A stretch of 64,000 bases of DNA from Puccinia triticina (GCF_026914185.1 NC_070567.1:6784001-6848000), one strand, 5' to 3'; shown: positions 22,830-33,422, numbered from the stretch's first letter. Made by a program: numbers and translations. Notes: generated by a model not told the origin, from the sequence alone.

Positions 22830-23153
22830 ATCAAAACAGTCATCAAGAGCAATTCAAGCTATCAATGACTGGCTGTCCGGTCATCAAGAGCATCAAAAGC
22901 TATCAATTACCGGTTACATATACCAACCATTGAGAACATCAATGACCAGCTATACCAGTCATCAAGAACATTGATGACCATCTATACCGGTCATCAGGAG
23001 CTATTTCAATGACTGGCTCACTGGTCATTGAGACGGTCATTGAGAGCTCTCTCAATTACTGGAGCTCTTGATGACTGGCTGTACCGGTCATTGAGAGCTC
23101 TCTTGATGACTGGCTACCCCGGTCATAGTGAGCTCTCTCAATGACTGGCTACC
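22830..23153. repeat. Palindromic minisatellite array B, left part
   Basis: Units of the form ATGACTGGCTACCCCGGTCAT followed by CAAGAGCTCT repeat with substitutions. The array is interrupted at 23,153 by the ORC2-bearing retrotransposon and resumes at 26,080. Confidence 0.75.
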
Positions 23154-23474
23154 TGTAAGCCCTGCTCCTCATAGGCTTACACAGACATGTCACTAGATTA
23201 CATAATCCTAGTTCTCCCTTGTACTTAGTCTTCACCCTCTGCTTCCTTAGTCCGGCAGAGAGCTTCCCTCTCTCCCGGCTAGGTAAGCTCCTTTCCACTT
23301 TCTCTCATTCTGTCTAGTTGTACTTACCAGAGAGAGCTTCCCTCTCTCCCGGCTAGCCCTTTGCAATCGAGTCCCCCACCGTTTGGAACTAGAAAGTTCC
23401 CAAAGGCTCCGGCCTCATCCCCTTTGGCCCCGGTTTCCTTGTCTTCATCAGTGAGGGTCTACTGGACCCTTACA
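23154..23474 (+). repeat. 5' LTR of ORC2-bearing element
   Basis: 321 bp, TGTAA...TTACA. Contains two copies of CAGAGAGCTTCCCTCTCTCC-GGCTAG-like sequence; the first copy is followed by GTAAG. Confidence 0.85.
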
Positions 23475-23574
23475 CTTTTTTTTTCTTGTTCCGAATGTAC
23501 CTGGATCACTGAATCTGATCGGAAAACTCTCTGCTCCTGGTCAACCGTGACCTATCTGGCAAATCCTTGTACCT

Positions 23575-24909
23575 GTGGCAACGTGGGCCGGCCTTCATTG
23601 GCATTCGGTCACCAAAAACAGAAATCAGTTACGCAGCCTGCAACACCACCAGCACCCACAACGTCTCGCCAGCCGACCAGCCTCATCCAGATCCCCAACC
23701 ACCGCCAGCCTCTTCTCCGAGCACCACACGCCCCGGGCCCCTGCCGACCTCCTCCGCGGATTCCGCCCGGAGCCACTCCGCCCCGCCGAACAGCACTGGC
23801 CCCAGTGGGCCGCCAAGCTCCGCCAGGGCTTCTCGCTCCTCTTCCATGGCCTCGGCAGCAAGCGCGCCGCCCTCAACCACTTCCTCCACGAACACCTCGT
23901 CCCCCGTCTCGGCTGGGAGGCCCTCGTCATCAACGGCTTCCAGGCCGACGCCACCCTCCCCGCCATCCTCGCCGAGCTCGAGGCCATCATCCTCGACCAC
24001 CCGTCCCCCGCGTCTTCCAATGACGAAGATCAGCCCCACCACCATGCGCCCCGGAAAGCGAGCTCGCTCGAGGCCCTCGAGGCCCAGGCCCAGTGCCTCT
24101 GCGGCCTCCTGAGCCGCCGCCGCCAGCATGACCAGCCAGACATCGTCCTGCTCCTCCACAACCTCGACGGCCACGGCTTCCGGAGCCCGAAGATCCAGAC
24201 CATCCTGGGCCTGCTCGTCGCCCAGCCCTCGCTGCATCTGCTTGCCACCCTCGACCACATCCACGCCCCCGTCCTGCGGCCCCTCCACCGCGCCTCCGCA
24301 CGCCCAGGCGGCCAGGCCCCCCTCGCCTCCGCCTTCAACTTCCTCTACCACCAACTGCCCACCCCGACCGGATATGTGCTCGAGAGTCTGCTCGGCACCA
24401 CCTTCGACGCCCTCCTCCCCCCCTCCATCCTGCTGCCCTCCGGCCTGCTCCTGCCCACCAGGATCGCCGCTGGTCTAGCTCCACCCGCCGCCAGCTTCCC
24501 CACCGTCGGCGCCACCGGGCCCGCCGCTGTCCACGTCAACCTTGGCCAAGCCGGGTTTGTCTTCATCGAGGCTAACGTCAAGAAATGGGGTCTGGCACCC
24601 ATGGCCGGCACCCTCGCTCCACCCCCCGCTTATGGGCACCAGATCGGATCCATCCTGCTCGCCTCTGACACCCACGCACGCCGTAACTTGATGCCCTCCC
24701 CCTCCCATTCCCACTACGACCCGCTCCAACCCTCCTCCGAACACGTCGACGACCACCGGACCGATTGTTCTTCCGTAGAGACCGTCCGTGCGGTCTCCCA
24801 GAGACGTTGGCACCGCCTGATAGGCTACTCCACCATCGACACCTCCCGCTCTCCCTTGCCCTCGCACCCTCTTCAACAACTCTTCCCCTACCCAAGCCCA
24901 TGCCGGTAA
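23575..24909 (+). CDS. ORC2: ORC2-like origin recognition subunit 2, inside LTR element
   Basis: A 444-codon intronless frame. Residues about 73-270 match Orc2: a Walker-A-like FSLLFHGLGSKRAALNHF (86-103), LVINGF (117-122), a Walker-B-like DIVLLLHNLDGHGF (189-202), PKIQTILGLL (205-214), LLATLDHIHAPVL (222-234) and FNFLYHQLPT (254-263). In cells Orc2 is a core subunit of the complex that marks replication origins. The N-terminal 70 residues look unrelated and partly element-derived. The C-terminal winged-helix domain is not intact: 24,860-25,018 in another frame (LLFQSSAVCPEALM) may be its remnant. Third codon positions are almost all C or G, unlike the other genes of this window. ATG at 23,575 is the first in frame but not proven. 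Probably a captured cDNA copy; whether it is expressed is unknown. Confidence 0.8.
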   Translation: MATWAGLHWHSVTKNRNQLRSLQHHQHPQRLASRPASSRSPTTASLFSEHHTPRAPADLLRGFRPEPLRPAEQHWPQWAAKLRQGFSLLFHGLGSKRAALNHFLHEHLVPRLGWEALVINGFQADATLPAILAELEAIILDHPSPASSNDEDQPHHHAPRKASSLEALEAQAQCLCGLLSRRRQHDQPDIVLLLHNLDGHGFRSPKIQTILGLLVAQPSLHLLATLDHIHAPVLRPLHRASARPGGQAPLASAFNFLYHQLPTPTGYVLESLLGTTFDALLPPSILLPSGLLLPTRIAAGLAPPAASFPTVGATGPAAVHVNLGQAGFVFIEANVKKWGLAPMAGTLAPPPAYGHQIGSILLASDTHARRNLMPSPSHSHYDPLQPSSEHVDDHRTDCSSVETVRAVSQRRWHRLIGYSTIDTSRSPLPSHPLQQLFPYPSPCR

Positions 24910-25429
24910 CTTGCTCTTCCAATCTTCCGCCGTCTGCCCAGAGGCTCTGATGGCCGCCTCCGGCCCCACCAGTGTCCACGATCGCCTGAAGACCACCCCT
25001 CAGCTGGCGGTCCGCCACCAGAGACTACGCTAACCTGCACGACGTCACCACCTCCTTTGTCCTTGCTCTCTCTCCCAACCAAAAGGATCAACAACCAATT
25101 GATCGCCGGCCCAGCAGCTCCTTGACCTCATTGCCTTCGCCACTGACAAACTTGACCGCCTGAAGCTGCGTCATCTCTCGCCTTCTCCCCCCATCTTGGA
25201 TGCAATCACTCGCCACGCCCCTGTCTTCTCGCGCAACGTCTTGCCTCCTCGCCGACCCGCGCGCTGCCACCGCCATTAGGCCTCCTCGAGTGCTCAGCAT
25301 AAACCCCCTCCATCTCTGACCCCGTTCTCTCCTTGACAGCACCATTTCCTCTCCGACGACTCCTGAGACTCCCCGATGACCCCTGAGACCCCCCCCACAT
25401 CACCTGGGATCCCCATTGACTCCTCGCAA
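24910..25429 (+). pseudogene. GC-rich coding-like remnants 3' of ORC2 frame
   Basis: Composition stays coding-like (C/G at third positions) but the open frame changes: one stretch ends at about 25,018, another reads RDYANLHDVTTSFVLALSPN (about 25,020-25,090), a third reads LLDLIAFATDKLDRLKLRHL (about 25,110-25,170) up to a TAG near 25,278. The first could be the decayed Orc2 winged-helix domain. The others I do not recognise. Confidence 0.4.
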
Positions 25430-25680
25430 CTGGCCCATACGGCCCCTCGCCCTTGAGCCTTGCAACTGGCCCATACGGCCCCTTGCCCTCGAACCTCGCA
25501 ACTGGCCATAAGGCCCCTTGCCCTCAAACCTCGCAACTGGCCCATGCGGCCCCTCGCCCTCGAACCTCGCAACTGGCCATAAGGCCCCTCGCCCTTGAAC
25601 CTTGCAACTGGCCCATACGGCCCCTCGCCCTCGAACCTCGCAACTGGCCATAAGGCCCCCTCGCCCTCGAACCTTGCGTC
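25425..25680 (+). repeat. GC-rich minisatellite, about 36-bp period
   Basis: Seven or so units of CGCAACTGGCCCATACGGCC followed by CCTCGCCCTCGAACCT, alternating with a shorter variant (CTGGCCATAAGGCC). It lies inside the ORC2-bearing element, before the 3' purine tract. Long frames here on both strands come from the repeat. Confidence 0.85.
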
Positions 25681-25758
25681 TCCCACCCACTTCCCAGTTC
25701 TATCATTCACTCCTACTGTTAATTTTCCCCATCTTTATTTTTTTATAGGAGGGGAGAA

Positions 25759-26079
25759 TGTAAGCCCTGCTCACCATAGGCTTACACAGACATGTCACTA
25801 GATTACATAATCCTAGTTCTCCCTTGTACTTAGTCTTCACCCTCTGCTTCCTTAGTCCGGCAGAGAGCTTCCCTCTCTCCCGGCTAGGTAAGCTCCTTTC
25901 CACTTTCTCTCATTCTGTCTAGTTGTACTTACCAGAGAGAGCTTCCCTCTCTCCCGGCTAGCCCTTTGCAATCGAGTCCCCCACCGTTTGGAACTAGAAA
26001 GTTCCCAAAGGCTCCGGCCTCGTCCCCTTTGGCCCCGGTTTCCTTGTCTTCATCAGTGAGGGTCTACTGGACCCTTACA
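25759..26079 (+). repeat. 3' LTR of ORC2-bearing element
   Basis: 321 bp, about 99 percent identical by eye to 23,154-23,474 (TCACCAT against TCCTCAT near the start, CTCGTCCCC against CTCATCCCC later). Followed by the target duplication CTACC. Confidence 0.85.
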
Positions 26080-26560
26080 CTACCCCGGTCATAGTGAGCT
26101 GTCTCAATGACTGGCTGTAGTCATCAAGAGCTCTCTCGATGAATTGATGACTGGCTACTGGACCGGGGTAGCCAGTCATCAAGAGAGCTCTTGATGACTA
26201 CACCCAGTCATCAAGAGAGCTCTTGATGACTACACCCAGTCATCAAGAGAGCTCTTGATGACTACACCCAGTCATCAAGAGAGCTCTTGATGACTACACC
26301 CAGTCATCAAGAGAGCTCTTGATGACTACACCCAGTCATCAAGAGAGCTCTTGATGACTACACCCAGTCATCAAGAGCTCTTGATAACTGGCAATGTTGG
26401 TCTTAGGGAGGTTTTCAAGCTATCAAAAACCGGCTACACTGGTCAGCAAGAGCTTTATTCATACGCTAGTGTGATATGTGAGTCATCAATGACCGGCTGT
26501 ATGGTCATGGAGCGCTGTAGCTCCCTTTGATGACTTGGTCATTGGGGGGTGCTTCTAGTG
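26080..26560. repeat. Palindromic minisatellite array B, right part
   Basis: It resumes the array cut at 23,153. From about 26,160 to 26,385 a 32-bp unit (GAGCTCTTGATGACTACACC then CAGTCATCAAGA) repeats about six or seven times almost perfectly, and each unit can form a hairpin. Less regular units follow to about 26,560. Confidence 0.85.
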
Positions 26561-28459
26561 CGTATGTGTATTATAGCACCCACGGGTGGGTGCCAGAGTC
26601 TTGCAGGTTGCTATATGCAAAAGTTGAGTCGCCATCCTGGGGTTTTAGCAACCCCATTTTACCTCCCCAGGTGGAGATGCTCTAAGGGATAAAAGAAAGG
26701 GAAGAGAGAGAGAAGGTAAGGGGAAGCTACTTGCCTAGTTCAGGGGAAGTCTCAGTGCTTCCCTGCCAAACTAGGAGGGAGCGGGAATGAGGGGACTACG
26801 TTGTGAGAACTCCTTTGGGACGGGTGGCAGTCCTGCGAGGGGGAAATACCAGTTATAATATTTCAAAGATGTAAGAAGCTATTACAACTGTTACGGGTGG
26901 TTTGAAAGACCTGCCCCTCTATGATACTACACAAGAGCTTTCACAACAAATTTATTTATTGTTGTGGCAAACTAATGATAGAGAAACCTATGTGCAGCAG
27001 TCTCTTATCAGACCTAGATCAAACTTGAATTCAGCGGAAAAGTGGATTTTGTAAGGGAAATGGAGTTAGAGTGGTTTACAGCAGCCTTGAGTCAGATAAT
27101 GGAAATGAGCCTAAACGTAAGATATGTTTTATATGGTTTGATATGTTTGTGATATGAAAGTGGAGATAAACTGATACAAGACTTCTGAGAGAACTGATGT
27201 TATATGTGAACTATTCAAAGTGTCTTTGCCCTCTTCCTTAACCTTCAGTTAAGAGCACAATGGGTTAAGATCACTTTGACTTGTTAAGAGCACAAGTGGG
27301 TGATGCTTGCTACTTGACTACTTAGAACTACTCTGAGGCATGAAAGATGTTAATGGGCAACTTGATTGAGATCACACTGCTGGATTTATGTGGATGTGAC
27401 TTGTAGCTCTGAGTGAGATGTGTGTTCTGGTTAGGATTGCCTGAGTGGCATGCTGAAAACTGAGGAGGGAAAATCTCCTCCTTTTATAGTAAAATGTGAG
27501 GGATTTTTGCTGGTGGGGATCCTTGTGAGGGATTTTTGCTGGTGTGACCACCACACAGGTGTCCATGTGGTGATGGTATCCACGTGGTTGTGGTGGTGGT
27601 GTCCATATGGTATCCACGTGGTTGTGGTGGTGGTGTCCATGTGGTGTCCACGTGGTGGTGTCCATGGCGCCTACACAATTATGGAGGTGTCCACAGGTGG
27701 AGCCATGCTGTGGTACGTGGGTGGAGCCAAACAACAACCCTGGAGGTGTCCACAGGTGGAACCATGCCATGGTGCGTGGGTGGAGCCAAACAACAATCAT
27801 GGAGTTGTCCACAGGTGGAACAATGCCATGGGCAGAGCCAAACCACGCCACTACATACACTATAAATATGTCCTTGAGTCTAATTCTATGCTATGTACTA
27901 TCAAAATATCTCTACAGTATGTAATTATGCTTATGAACACAGTATAATACTCGTAACTTTTGCCTGAGTGCAGCTAGCCTAGTGGTTCCAGTGAGTGACT
28001 AGGGGTTAAATGACCTGTAGAATCCAATTATGCAATAATACATCTAGAAATATGTCTCCTTCTCAATAGTAAACTGTGACTTTATGTGATTTGATACTTG
28101 AAACACTTTTGGCACACCACAACGTAGGCGGTCAATGTTGGTCCGTGACACCTGAGTGATACTCTCTGTGAGTTTGCAGGAGCCGCGGCTCACAGAGCAG
28201 CCAAACTTGAAGTGGCACTCCAGATTAAGCCCCAAGTGATTGGTGTCAACAATTGGAACCTGCATGATTTCTGGGTCAACATGAATACAACCTTGAAGAT
28301 GTTGGATGAACCACCAGGGGGGAATCTGTTGCACTTTCTACAGAGTGCCATACTGTGATTTCTTTCTGTAACCTTTCCAGATGTGAGCCTGTGCCTCTAA
28401 AGTGACAAAAGAACACAAGAGAAGAAGGGGAACACTGGTTTTATTTCTTGGGATAAAGA
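26561..28459. other. Gene-poor stretch with GT-rich minisatellite
   Basis: At 27,545-27,680 TGTCCATGTGGT, TATCCACGTGGT and TGGTGGTGG units repeat, and at 27,680-27,840 a GGAGGTGTCCACAGGTGGA unit repeats about three times. The His/Thr-rich frames across this are repeat artefacts. A minus frame at 28,044-28,334 is unrecognised. No gene is supported. Confidence 0.5.
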
Positions 28460-28710
28460 TGTAAGGGTTTCACCCTTACTGAGACAGAACTAAGTTAGAT
28501 TCACATATGCATATTCATTTACGTAGTTGGATTTCTATTTAAGTTGTTGTACTTGACTTCTCTCACTTTCTCTTCTTCCCCAAGCTGGTCTTCACCCCTC
28601 TCCTCCTTTCATCGGCCGATCTCAGGAAATTACATTCTTTTTTATAGACTTCTGGCCTTTGGCCCTCCGTCCCACCGATCCTTCCAGTGAGGGTTCACAG
28701 AACCCTTACA
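28460..28710 (+). mobile_element. Solo LTR
   Basis: A 251-bp segment begins TGTAAGGGTTTCACCCTTAC and ends AACCCTTACA, the same TGTAA/TTACA termini as the two LTR elements in this window. AAAGA is duplicated at both borders (28,455-28,459 and 28,711-28,715). No internal region remains, which is the product expected from LTR-LTR recombination. Confidence 0.8.
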
Positions 28711-28715
28711 AAAGA

Positions 28716-29759
28716 ACTACAAACAGAAGGAGAGAGAAAGAGAGAGGGAAAGAGAAAGAGAGAGAGAAAGATATGATCTGGAGGGGGTCTAACTACTCTT
28801 TATAAGAGGATCCTCAAAGTCAACTTGAACCACCTGGAAAAGTGGTAAGGACAGCTGTGCCAGACCAACAAGGGCTACAGCCTCCACACGCACCAAGGAG
28901 ACGGTGGGGGGACACAGAATAGTAAACTAATCTGCTTTGATTTTTAGACTAAGTCTAGGATTAACAGAGTAACCTTGTCCTTGGGAGGGGTTGGTGTGAA
29001 GAGAAATAAAGAAGAAGCAATCAAGAGACACAGAGTAGCACTCTGGATAATCAAGGTTCAAAGAAATAGTATACTTACTGTCAATATCCTAGGGGCCTGT
29101 GATGGTAGGTGTACTGGGAGCGTGGTATCCTCTTTGGTGGCAATCCTGGGTTATCTGGGGCGTGGTTCCGCTTGTCTGAAGTCTGTAGATCCTCCTCAGG
29201 CAAGGGGGATCCTGAATTCGAAAATTTTCAGAGTTTGCTTACATAATCACACATGTACATGTGGTTTGGAGCGCCCAGGTGCGACTACACAGTGCCGCTG
29301 CGCATACATGTCACAAACCACAAACTCTATGAAGGAGTAGAGATATTGGAAAGTGATCAGTGAACACTACGGTCAAAATTGCATAAGAAATCAGAGTCTG
29401 AAGTCAAAACAACCTTATGTCTTAAGGTTAAAAAGATATAATAAAAGGCAGCTTTAGGTCAACTATGTTGACTCTAAGGCTGACACCAGAATTCAACTGC
29501 TTGTGCATGTGTAAGCAATCCTAAATAATGTTCATCTGCTGTTGAAATCATAATTAACTCTTCTCTAACAAATAAATAAGCTACCCAGAAAGTATGGGGA
29601 ATATTTGACTTCAATTGAACCAACAATGTCAAAACTACTAGAATAAATAACTTCTAAACTAAAAGAGCTAGCTTTCTAAACTAAAAAAGCTAGCTGGGTA
29701 GTTGAAGTGAGTGACTAGGGTTAGATTTGTATGTAGAATCTATTTCTCTAATAATATTC
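28716..29759. other. No gene seen
   Basis: Begins with an A/G-rich GAGAGAAAGAGAGAG tract (28,730-28,770). A 121-codon frame at 28,975-29,340 has no recognisable domain. The rest is AT-rich. Confidence 0.45.
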
Positions 29760-29763
29760 TATC

Positions 29764-30981
29764 CACTTCAAGGATAATTAAATTTCCCAAAAAAAATACT
29801 CAAAGTTTGAGGTTGGGAAAATCATTGAAAAAAAATCACTCTGTACTGAAAAAAAATGCAAACTGAGCGTGCTCAGCCAAAAAAATAAAAATGTGTCAGG
29901 CTGAGTAAAAAACAATGGGGCACATTTTTTGGGTGATTTGTTGGGCAGGCCTGCACAAGGCCTGCATGGGCCCCTAAAAGGCCCGTTGGGCCCATTGAAA
30001 AAGTAGTATTTGCTTGGAATTCCAATGCTCTGCTAAAATGTGAAATGGGTCAAACTGAATAAAAAACATGGGGGTACATTTTTGGGGAGATTTTTTGGGT
30101 GGGCCTCAATGAGGCCCACATGGCCCCCACAAAGCCCACTGGGCCCATTGAAAGAGTAGCCTTGGTTAAGAAAGCATATGCTCAGCTAAGAAATAAAAAT
30201 GTGTCAGACTGAGTAAAAACCCTAGGGGCACATTGTTGGGGAGGCTTTTTGGACGGGCCTGCATCAGGCCCGTATGGGCAAACAGGTTTCCAAGGGAAAG
30301 GAAAGGGCCTGGACATACATTCTGTGAGTGCACAAATGTCATACAGATGTCAGAAGCCCTTCAATATCTTCTGTTGATTAGTGGTCAATTGGTGCTGTTC
30401 TGGAACATCATGTGGGCATTCTTAACCAAGACTACTTCTGGGTTGGCCAAACCAGCTTTGGGTGGGCCCTGACGGGCCTGATGCAGGTCTTTCAATAAGC
30501 CCTCCCCAAAAGTGTGGCCCCATGTTTTTTACTCAGGTTGACACATTTTTGTTTCTTAGCTGAGCATAGGCATTCTTGACCAAGGCTACTCTTTCAATGG
30601 GCCCAGTGGGCTTTGTGGGGGCCATGTGGGACTCATTCAGGCCCATCCAAAACATCTCCCCAAAAATTTACCCCCTCATTTTTGATTCAGCTCAACCCAT
30701 TTCACATTTGAGCAGAGCATGGGAATTCCAAACAAATACTACTTTTTCAATGGGCTCAACAGGCCTGTTAGGGGCCCATGTGGGCCTTGTGCAGGCCCTT
30801 CCAACAAATCACCCTAAAAATGTGCCCCATTGTTTTTTACTCAGTCTGACACATTTTTATTTTTTTGGCTGAGCATGCTCAGTTTGCATTTTTTTTCAGT
30901 ATGGAGTGATTTTTTTTCAATGATTTTCCCAACCTCAAACTTTGAGTATTTATTTTGGGAAATTTAATTATCCTTGAAGTG
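29764..30981. mobile_element. 1.2-kb foldback element
   Basis: It starts CACTTCAAGGATAATTAAAT and ends with the exact reverse complement. The arms stay complementary almost to the centre near 30,370: the CTGAGCATGCTCAG-like, GGGGCACATTTTT and GGGCCCATTG blocks appear in mirror order. TATC occurs at both borders (29,760-29,763 and 30,982-30,985). Each arm contains two to three diverged copies of a roughly 150-bp block. No transposase. Confidence 0.75.
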
Positions 30982-30985
30982 TATC

Positions 30986-31471
30986 ATATGCAAGTATTTT
31001 AGACTGTGAGTTGAGGTTTTGGCAGTTTTGTTGCGCGCAACAGATCTGGATCACCACAGCGCTGTGGAGCACACCAAAATATGTATCAAAGCGGGGGCAG
31101 GAAGGTTTGCCCCGCATTGGCTCCCACATCAGATCGTGGTTGGGTGCACTCTGTGGTGTATGTAAGAATGTGGGATCCGAAATATCAGCCCATATCTGCA
31201 GGTTTCAGAGCCTTGGGTCTCAGATATCTGGTGTGATCTGCGGTCTCTTAACAGATATCTTGGATTATCTACCGGATATCCCACGCGGGTAATCCGGCAC
31301 TACCCAATTGAATGTTGGGTTGGGTTGGATGTTGACAGGGCTCTGTGTACATCTGGAATCCGGCAGCATCCGGCCGGGTGGAAAGTAGGCCCCCCCTGGG
31401 CCTCAAAGTGAGCAACTGGACCTTTTTCCAATTCTTTGTTTTGAACTACAATTACACACCAGGGGAGAAAG
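30986..31471. other. Unassigned sequence ending in a purine tract
   Basis: Holds GATATC- and CCGG-rich repeated motifs (31,190-31,390). Positions 31,456-31,471 (ACACCAGGGGAGAAAG) form the purine tract before an LTR-like head. Confidence 0.4.
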
Positions 31472-33130
31472 TGTGAAACTCTCTAGAGAGTGCCAGACCC
31501 TAACTTCCTTGATCAGCAACCCTGGCGGGTATCAAGCATGCAACATGTGTGCCACATACACAACTTAAGCTTGTGTCAATAGTGATGTCATGTTCAACTC
31601 AGGCTGATATCATCTTCATCCTAACCTCATGGCAAATTCCATAACTTCACCTCACCCAATGCTCAACTCCAGCTTGACTCAACCTGGAACACATTCCATG
31701 GTTGTTCCAGCTGAGGATCCTAAAATTCATGTGTCCATCAGAAGAGGCCAATCTTGGTCAACTTCACTGTGACCAGGCAGCCTCAACTGATTGAGCCACA
31801 AGGGGACCTCAAGATTTATGCATCTCCTGGTTATCATTTCAGGGTGGTACAATACAACTTCTCTGTCAGATAGACCTGAAGTGGGAGGAGATGGAAGACA
31901 CCATAATCATCTCTTACCTGCCTGACGTGTTGCAAAAATTGTGTTCAGGCCAAACATTGTTCAAATGTGATGTAATTAGCATCAATTTTTCAAATTGCCT
32001 GACCACTGGAAACACATGATCCCCTGGGATCCACAGTTTAATAGTTAATCATCACTAGACCTGAGTAGTGGCTACCTTATCAAGGATTGTACCTTAAGTT
32101 ATAAAGTGCGTGGAAAAGTGTGGTCTTGGAATCACTGTTTTTACCAACCTCATTTGACAGAGTTTTGATTCCAGGGCTGTACTAGCCATTTGAGGGAGTG
32201 TCTCATCAATGGCCAACACAAACATGCCATCAAGAGGAGTGTGCACTGTTTTTAATGGCAGAGTCTTACCAGCCTTTGAAGGGAGTGTGTACTCCCTTCA
32301 ATAGCTGCTACAACCCAGCCAATGAAGGAAGTGTGAATTTCTCCTCATGGATGGTACAGAGCACTGGTTAATTGGAGGCAACCTGCTTATGATGGCTAAT
32401 TTATACCAGTCATTGATGGGATTGTCAACTACTCTTGATGGCAATTACAAATCAGACATGAATTTCACCCTCAAATTTGGGCAAGCTTCAGGGTGGAAAT
32501 GGTTGAACAGGATCTTGTGAAATTTCTGGCCTACTTCACAGTTGGACCTGTAGGATGCAGCTAGTGGGAAACTCCCTTTGATGGCCAGTTTTTACTGGCC
32601 ATCAAAGTGATTTTGTCTCCTCAATGGCTGGTACAACCCAGCCATCAAGAGGATTTCCCACTCCCCCACTTCCTTTGATGGAAGATTTGCACCAGCCATC
32701 AAAGGGATAGTGTACTCCTTTTTATGGCAGATACAGCCTATTGATCAAAGGGAGTGTGAGATCCCCCCAATGGCCGGTATAGCTCAGAACAACAGTGCAA
32801 CAAATGCAATATGTGTATTGTATAGGCATATAAATTGTATTGTATTTATTTTTGAATACAAAATGTCTTGGTGTATTTGTATTGCATTGGTCACCCAATA
32901 CAATACAATACATTTCAAAAAAAAATTATTGACCGTGCCAATCCCCAAGATATTACATTTGGGGAGGGCAATACATTATGCAAAAAATACATTGTATTGT
33001 ATTGGATAAAAAATACAATACAAATACAATGTATATGCTATACAAAACAATACAATACATGCCATATACAAATACATGTATAGTATTTGTTGCACCGTTG
33101 CTCAGAAATTGGATGTAGACTCCCTTCAAT
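31472..33130 (+). repeat. Decayed LTR with palindromic array C
   Basis: The head TGTGAAACTCTCTAGAGAGTGCCAG resembles three other copies in this window (39,168 minus, 41,001 plus, 43,456 minus), each preceded by a CCAGGGG-AAAG purine tract. From about 32,180 to 32,780 palindromic units appear, such as CTTTGATGGCCAGTTTTTACTGGCCATCAAAG near 32,575-32,606. A module CACCCTCAAATTTGGGCAAG...CAGGGTGG near 32,466 recurs at 37,910, 38,490 and 42,115. AT-rich sequence with TACAAT motifs (32,790-33,090) follows. Confidence 0.6.
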
Positions 33131-33422
33131 AGCTGTTTTTCATGGGCGCTTACCGGGAGCGCAGCGGGAGGTGGGTCGAGTCCAAGGAGGGCGGCAGTGG
33201 AGCACCTGCTCGGTGCGTGGGCAGAAGCGCCCGCAGCGCGCAGTCGAGGCGCACCCAGACGGGCCAAACCTAGTTGGCCAAGGAGCAACCGGTACCGGCA
33301 GAAATCCAACAACCGGGACCGGCAGTAGAACACGACTCGCCGAGCACAACAGCGCCGAAATCTTCCCGGAAAATTTCGCCAAACTAAGTGGTTTCGTTTT
33401 AAATCAACCCAAGCTAATCACA

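Larger units (their letters stand above)
23154..26079 (+). mobile_element. LTR retrotransposon carrying ORC2-like gene
   Basis: Two 321-bp direct repeats (23,154-23,474 and 25,759-26,079) enclose 2,284 bp. Both start TGTAAGCCC and end CCCTTACA. CTACC is duplicated exactly at the outer borders (23,149-23,153 and 26,080-26,084). A purine tract, AGGAGGGGAGAA, precedes the 3' LTR. I count only about three differences between the LTRs, so insertion is recent. The interior has no gag, protease, reverse transcriptase or integrase. Instead it holds a GC-rich ORC2-like frame and a GC-rich minisatellite. Mobilisation would need a helper element; the gag-only element at 6,924 has LTRs of similar length, ends and internal layout. 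Confidence 0.85.

Noticed and set aside
23625..24996. Long minus-strand and alternative frames rich in Ala, Gly and Arg opposite the ORC2-like frame
   Set aside because: High GC suppresses stops on all frames. Only the frame at 23,575-24,909 shows conserved protein blocks.
25294..25710. 138-codon and similar frames with repeated ARFEGEGPYGP-type peptide
   Set aside because: Products of the 36-bp GC-rich minisatellite; peptide period follows the DNA period.
26160..26390. Possible CRISPR-like array (32-bp repeats)
   Set aside because: The units are head-to-tail with no unique spacers and the setting is a eukaryotic genome; it is a minisatellite.
27372..27860. His/Thr/Trp-rich frame resembling a metal-binding protein
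   Set aside because: It translates the CCACCACAACCACG-type tandem repeat; parallel frames on both strands are equally open.
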